This document shows positions 59,081-64,000 of a stretch of 64,000 nucleotides of DNA, one piece after another. A model generated the notes under the pieces. The model ran no database searches. It had not been told where the DNA came from and was given only the letters and a program-made list of their open reading frames with translations. A program made the position numbers and the translations under genes. The stretch comes from Glycine soja (taxonomy: Eukaryota; Streptophyta; Magnoliopsida; Fabales; Fabaceae), in the NCBI RefSeq assembly GCF_004193775.1, contig NC_041018.1, positions 39,904,177 to 39,968,176 on the forward strand, read 5' to 3'. How positions within the stretch are numbered: position 1 is the first letter of the stretch; the number at the start of each line of letters is the position of its first letter.

Positions 59081-62000
59081 TCATTCTAAAATTTCTCCCT
59101 CCTCTTCATCAGATTTCTTAATTCCTTCTCCACCATCACACTGTCTTTTAACCAAGGAAGAAGGATCTTTATGAAGATTATTATCAACAATAGAGTCATT
59201 CTCGTCATCATCACAATCATGACCATTATCATTATTGAAGATCACAATTTTTTGAACTGTTTCCTCACTCCCTCGGTTAAGAACATCTTTTCCAGTGTGC
59301 AAGTGTTTTTTTTCACCAGAAACTTCAGACCCTTTTTCTTTAACCTCAACCGACGGATATCTCAGCGCCTTATCAGGAATATGTCTGAAGAAAGAATTCA
59401 TTACCATGAACCTTAAAACTTGAAGCAGGTGGCTCTTATCCCTCTTTACGTCTGAACTCAAAAGTTTCTGCAATAATGTTGGCTTCCTCTTCTTCAAAGA
59501 GGGGCTTTCTGAAAAATCTTTGTCAGCAAACTTCTGCTTCTCGGCGAACCGACCTTTTCTGTCTGATTTCTTGTTGAACTTGTTTTGGAATTTTCTTTTG
59601 TCAGTATATTTGTTTTTCGCTTCACTCTGAAGACCTTGATTGTCAGAATTCTTCAGGTAGTATGATGGTATTTCAGCAACTTCAACTCCCAATTCAGCCT
59701 GCTTTGCTAACACCTCCTTGAGCTGCAAAGACAAAGTATATACACTACATCAATGATTTGGAATACTATTTGCCGAGTCAAATAAACTTTTATTTGTCAG
59801 CACTTATATTTCATGCTAAAATAATAGTATTTGCATAGCTCTTTATAGAACAACAAAATTAAATTTGGTAATATAAAAATTATATTGGGAGGTATTATAT
59901 GCTAATAGCATCCCTCTAATAAGAATACCTCTCTTTGTAAGACCTCCCTATTAATGGCCTTGCTGTCTTTTGGGCATTCACTGTGCTTCTGTAGGTAGTG
60001 ATTCAGGAATTGGTTATTAGACAAAAATAACATCTGATCTGATAAGCACAAGCAGTAGGTAGATCAGTTTGTATAAAACCTTCTGAATGTTGTTATTAAA
60101 AGGGTGATTCTTTTTCCGTGCTTCACGCCACTGTTGGATTTCTTGTACAGTGTAAGTCGCGGACAAGGATCTAACCATTCAAGAAATGAAATAATAACAA
60201 TCACACACAAAATCAGGGTTAGAGTTAAGATGTTTTCAGTATAAAAGAATAAGCTGTGAAATTAAAAGATTAAGAAATGTAATTCAATAGAGAAAAGGCG
60301 AAACAAAAATTCTACAAGAAAGCATACATAATTTCTAAAAATAACACCAAAAAGAAATCTAAGTTTTCATTTAGTTATCTGGATTCTGGAAGATATTTAT
60401 TTGAACGAAAAATTGCACGTTTTGGCACCAAAATTGTGAAAGGTCACAACCTTATTGACTCAATTGTTGAAGAGAGGCAGGGTGTTTTAATTATATAGAA
60501 TCACAGATGTTTTTTAACTAACACGTGCTTGATCTCATAGTTTAAAATTCAAATTGACTCAAATAATAATTACACACAGACACACAAAACACATTCATGT
60601 TCATGACGAATGTAAAAGTTGAAAAATAATATGCTAGCTGTAGCTCAGTCTATCATGCCTCCATTACAAAAACCCAATTGCAACAACTCTTCCAATAGAA
60701 ATTACTAGATATAAGCCTTCAACAATTGTTGCATCTTTCTCATCCTGAGTCCTTCAAGCCTAACAGGAAACATTCTCAAGGTATTTTTATGCCCTATGTT
60801 GCTACATGCTGTTTTCATTTATCCATGAACTTGAATCACATAAGCATCTTGAGAACGATGCACTCAATGTTTCTTTCACATTATGGCAAATTTGTTGTCC
60901 AGCAGGATGTGATGGTGCCAGGAACTGGCATTTTGGCTGCCATGATTCCTAAAAGTAGTGAACCAGGAAGTGTTCCCATTGGAAAAAAGCCATCCTTGTT
61001 TGGCATAAAATCTGCTGCATCTATGGCTTGCCCACATGTGACAGCTGCAGTGGCACTCATTAAATCAGACATGAAAAATGGAGTCCTTCAATGACCAAAT
61101 CAAACCAGCATTGATGACAACAGGCTCTAGACCAAACACCTTTTTTCTAGTCTTTTAAGGATATGTGTGATAGAAAGAGAGAAGTGACACTTATGTTGTT
61201 CTCTTCCTCTTCCATTCTTCAGCTACAAACTAAAAAAACTTGAGAAAACCTCTTACTAACAGCTCAAACTACTTTTTGTCAACTCACGTGAAATGGGAGT
61301 TGAGGAAATTAATCCACTCTGAGCTCTCAACCCTGGCTTAGTCTTTGAAACATATGTGGAAGACTATATCAGATTCCTTTGTTATTATGGCTATTCAATA
61401 AAAAAAATATAAGATCAATGCCTATGACTAATTTTAACTGCCCAAGGAACTCCTCTGAAGGCCTTTTCTCCAACATCAAATACCCATCAATCTCAATAAG
61501 AACACTTAAAAGGCAAGAGAAAGCAAAAAGGTTCTCACAAGAACAGTTACCAATGTTGGATCCCTTAATGCCACATACACTGTAAAAGTGTGTGCACCTG
61601 AGGGATTGGTTGTGAAGGTCATCCCCAATAAACTTGTGATTTCAGAGGGTGTTCAAAGAATGACCTATAAAGTCTCATTCTATGGCAAGGAGGCCACTGG
61701 TGGATACAATTTTGGATCTTTAACATGCCCTGATGGTAACCATTATGTTACAGTATTTTCCAACTCAGATGTTTTTTTACTACCTTGCTTGATCTCATAG
61801 TTCAAAATTCAAATGAACTCAAATAGTTTCCTATACCACAAGCTTATATGTCAAGTCTTTTTACATTGCTACACTAGCTTTAGCTAAAATTTAGTTGAGT
61901 AAATTATTGAATTTCTGAAAGCTGGTTACAAATCTGGGTAAAATACAGAATAGACTTATTCCCTATTTCCAATATGTAGTGACTAATGGCAGTCTAGAAA

Positions 62001-63754
62001 ACTTAAAATTTGGGCACAGAATTGAGGATAATATGCCTAAACTTCTAACAGAGCGGCAAAAAATATATACAAAAATTATTTTACCTTTCTGATGTACATC
62101 CTCTTTATTCAAGTAACATTCTCAAATTTTAAAGAAAATATTAAATTCAGATGATGTCTACTAGCATCATTTTTTTAAGACTCTAGAAACAGAAATTTAA
62201 AATAGCCTTCATTTCCAGGAAGCAGCCAATAAACAAAGGATTACTTAGTTAGCATCCTGTTACACGTTATCATTATGAAACAAAGACAATTAAAAGTTGA
62301 GTGTAAGGACTGCTAGCAGGCAATAGACTGGGACCAGATAAGAAGGGATCAGAAAGTCAAGCAGAAGCTACCTTTCTGGTTGCTGCTTAAGTTCCTTTGG
62401 TTTTAAACCATAGTGTCCTGCCCTCCCACTGTTAGGCCCTGCTTTCGCCACAAGCATTAGTCTAACCACAGAAAAAAAATGTTTTTGTTGTGGTAACAAG
62501 TAAGAAAAGTTCAAACCTTTGCCATTATGTTCTTTAGGAAACCCACTTCCCCTCTTTCCATTGTTGACATCATGAAATTTTGACTTCTGGAATCTAAAGG
62601 AACAGGACAACAATTGTAACTCCCAGGAAAAACAGGTAAGTGATCAATCGTTAACCCAACAAAGCAAGAATAACAATAGAGAGAAAAAAATAACATACCC
62701 TCCTTGAAACCTGCCTCGATTTGGTTTATTTTTTAAGTTTTTGCTTGGTGATCCCTTCCAGTTAGAGTTTGGAACATTAGTTTTAATATTGCTATTAGGA
62801 GTTTCCTGCAGCAATTAATGGGATTTGCAGTAAATATAATAGCCAGAGCATCTTATATAATAGTATCTACATGTAGTAGAATAGAATAACAAATTCCGCT
62901 AATACACATTGAAAAGACAGAAACACTTCAGTTTTAAGTACCTGTTTCATAAATGCAGGAGGTTGAGAGTTATTTGTGTGAGCCAAATTAGGATTAACTG
63001 ATCCAGAAGTATTTCCTTGTAATTGCTGAGATGGAAAAGGTGATGATGATACAAAAGCATTTGCATTTGCATTTGGCGGAGCCAGGATTTTCTCGTTTGG
63101 GTCAATCTGCGGGCGGACCTGATTTCCAGGAACAAAACCTAACTGGGGATTTGTGGAAAACATTGAATTCTGGGGGACCATAGCCTGAGGCACTTGGTTT
63201 GGAAACCTAAACACGGGGCGGGAACTGGGATGCATACCATACGGAACCCCTTGAGGAGGGTTTGACATTTGCATAGGTAACTGCTGATTCATATTCTGCA
63301 TAGGATAAGGGCCACAAAACTGGCCATTTGGCATACTCATACTCATATTCATGTTAGGTTGCTGAAGCATGTTGAGAATACTTTGTGCTAAAAATTGTCC
63401 CTGGAGTGGAGACAAATTGAGTTGAGCTTGATTCTGCATGACTTGTCCCTGAACAGGAAACATTGGATTGTTGTAATTGGCATTGCCAACAACACTGTTT
63501 TGGGGACCTAAACCCCCCACCACATGGGGTTGACCCTGTTGATGACCCATATGAGGCCTATGCAAGGGAAAATGATTGTGATTTGCAGCATTCATGAAAG
63601 GTGCTGCATTCATGTGAGGCTGCATAAAAGGGGGCATCAAGTTTTGGCCTGCACCTAACTGTGGCTGGGGTGGCATTCCCACACCATTGTTTTGCAAGAA
63701 ATGTTGGGGGTTAGGATTAGGAGCATTCGAGGAGTTGGTATTGTTGTTAGACAT
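59081..63754 (-). CDS. NUFIP: NUFIP-like box C/D snoRNP assembly factor
   Basis: Seven coding exons, minus strand: 63754-62942, 62805-62699, 62593-62517, 62441-62372, 60170-60080, 59988-59929 and 59722-59081. The phases fit and give 619 residues. The N-terminal ~270 residues are Asn, Gln, Pro and Met rich and look disordered. Exon 5 carries the NUFIP1 core 'SATYTVQEIQQWREARKKNH', exon 6 a 'KHSECPKDSKAINREVLQRE' helix, and exon 7 'LKEVLAKQAELGVEVAEIP' followed by a Lys-rich then acidic tail. NUFIP with its partners assembles box C/D snoRNPs that guide rRNA 2'-O-methylation in the nucleolus; Arabidopsis NUFIP is known to be important for development. The fourth intron is 2.2 kb and contains a subtilase fragment on the other strand. 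The splice site of exon 4 is uncertain (see findings). Confidence 0.88.
60506..60567. repeat. Left copy of a ~60-bp direct repeat flanking the subtilase fragment
   Basis: Contains GATGTTTTTTAACTAAC, then GTGCTTGATCTCATAGTTTA and AAATTCAAATTGACTCAAATA. It matches 61768-61826 closely apart from a few substitutions and a short gap. Confidence 0.8.
60640..61800 (+). pseudogene. Subtilisin-like serine protease gene fragment in NUFIP intron 4
   Basis: The frames match the C-terminal half of plant subtilases. 'DVMVPGTGILAAMIPKS' and 'FGIKSAASMACPHVTAAVALIKS' surround the position of the catalytic Ser; relatives have GTSMACPHV, here AASMACPHV keeps Ser. After a shifted piece like SMIK-ALMTT come 'GVEEINPL', 'ALNPGLVFETYVEDY' and 'TNFNCPRNSSEGL'. 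The fibronectin III-like end includes 'APEGLVVKVIPNKLVISEGV' and 'YKVSFYGKEATGGYNFGSLT'. An intron-like GTATTT...CCAGCAG segment (~60781-60904) remains, so this is a piece of genomic DNA and not a processed copy. Multiple stops and frameshifts make it nonfunctional. The 5' half, with the Asp and His residues, is missing. Confidence 0.8.
61768..61826. repeat. Right copy of the ~60-bp direct repeat
   Basis: GATGTTTTTTTACTACC, then TTGCTTGATCTCATAGTTCA and AAATTCAAATGAACTCAAATA. It partners the copy at 60506-60567. It overlaps the 3' end of the subtilase frame, which ends in the CATAG shared by both copies. Confidence 0.8.
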
Positions 63755-64000
63755 GATGTGAACATAAACTCAAGAAAGTGTCAATTAAACTCAGGTTTGG
63801 AATGTGAACAAGAGTAAGTAATAGAATTCAAGAACTCTTAACCTGGCCACAGCAGTGACAAGTAGAGAGTGAGAAGAAGCGAAAAACGAAGACTTTACCG
63901 AGAAAATCGAATGTTTGGGCAAACCCCATTTGATTTTGAAGCTCCAAAATGCTTGAGCGGCAATCGGAATGAACTTCTAGGGCAAAGGAAAATCCAAGAG
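63755..64000 (-). promoter_or_regulatory. NUFIP 5' leader region
   Basis: Immediately upstream of the ATG at 63754. A donor-like CCAG|GTTAAG on the minus strand near 63840 hints at a leader intron, but no convincing acceptor directly before the ATG was seen. The last 150 bases are G+C richer, as expected of a leader exon. The start site is probably near or beyond the right edge. Confidence 0.35.

Noticed and set aside
59171..59416. Ile-rich plus-strand frame
   Set aside because: Antisense of the acidic C-terminus of NUFIP exon 7.
61588..61800. Possible intact small subtilase-related protein
   Set aside because: It reads as the fibronectin-like tail of a subtilase but has no signal peptide or catalytic part, and its upstream frames are broken.
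1..64000. tRNA, rRNA or CRISPR loci, and prokaryotic operon structure
   Set aside because: No cloverleaf-capable sequence with proper A and B boxes outside the SINE-like pieces, no rRNA-like sequence and no regularly spaced repeats. The DNA is plainly plant nuclear.

Overview
This window is plant nuclear DNA, very probably from a legume close to soybean (Glycine). The genes are intron-containing, with GT-AG introns lying in long A+T-rich spacers. The coding sequences are typical of dicots. One gene, an EXO70 with a multi-pass membrane N-terminus, matches the EXO70J group described in legumes. The species call is inference from gene families and repeat style; no database search was possible.

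Layout. 1.4-3.4 kb (-): most of a PRORP1-type proteinaceous RNase P gene, whose last exon(s) appear to lie off the left edge; L1-type LINE scraps sit in its introns. 14.7-15.2 kb (+): an intronless AP2/ERF factor (DREB A-5 type) with an EAR motif. 23.6-24.5 kb: a decayed LINE 3' end with a SINE nested in it. 25.1-27.1 kb (-): the intronless EXO70J-like gene. 40.35-44.44 kb (+): a young 5'-truncated L1-type LINE with a 15-bp target site duplication. 46.6-48.2 kb (+): a three-exon WOX4 homeobox gene. 52.6-57.2 kb (-): a nine-exon cytoplasmic poly(A)-binding protein gene. 59.1-63.75 kb (-): a seven-exon NUFIP gene (box C/D snoRNP assembly), whose large fourth intron carries a broken subtilase gene piece on the opposite strand between two ~60-bp direct repeats.

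The spacers (4-14, 15-23, 27-40, 44-46 and 48-52 kb) are A+T rich and hold mainly non-autonomous DNA elements. Several of these inverted-repeat elements can be delimited with target duplications (29229-29420, 36238-36477, 38742-39013, 48650-49649). There is also a two-copy foldback family (9517-9973 and 34381-34802), a copia-like 3' end, and (AT)n microsatellites. I saw no rRNA, tRNA or CRISPR array.

The genes do not form an operon-like unit. Three concern RNA (tRNA 5' processing, mRNA poly(A) binding, snoRNP assembly), two are developmental or stress transcription factors, and one is a membrane/exocytosis protein. The most biologically unusual gene is the EXO70J-like one. The most useful structural observations are the LINE/SINE/MITE boundaries, the subtilase fragment inside NUFIP, and a 75-nt in-frame, stop-free candidate exitron in NUFIP. 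I found no convincing wholly undescribed system.
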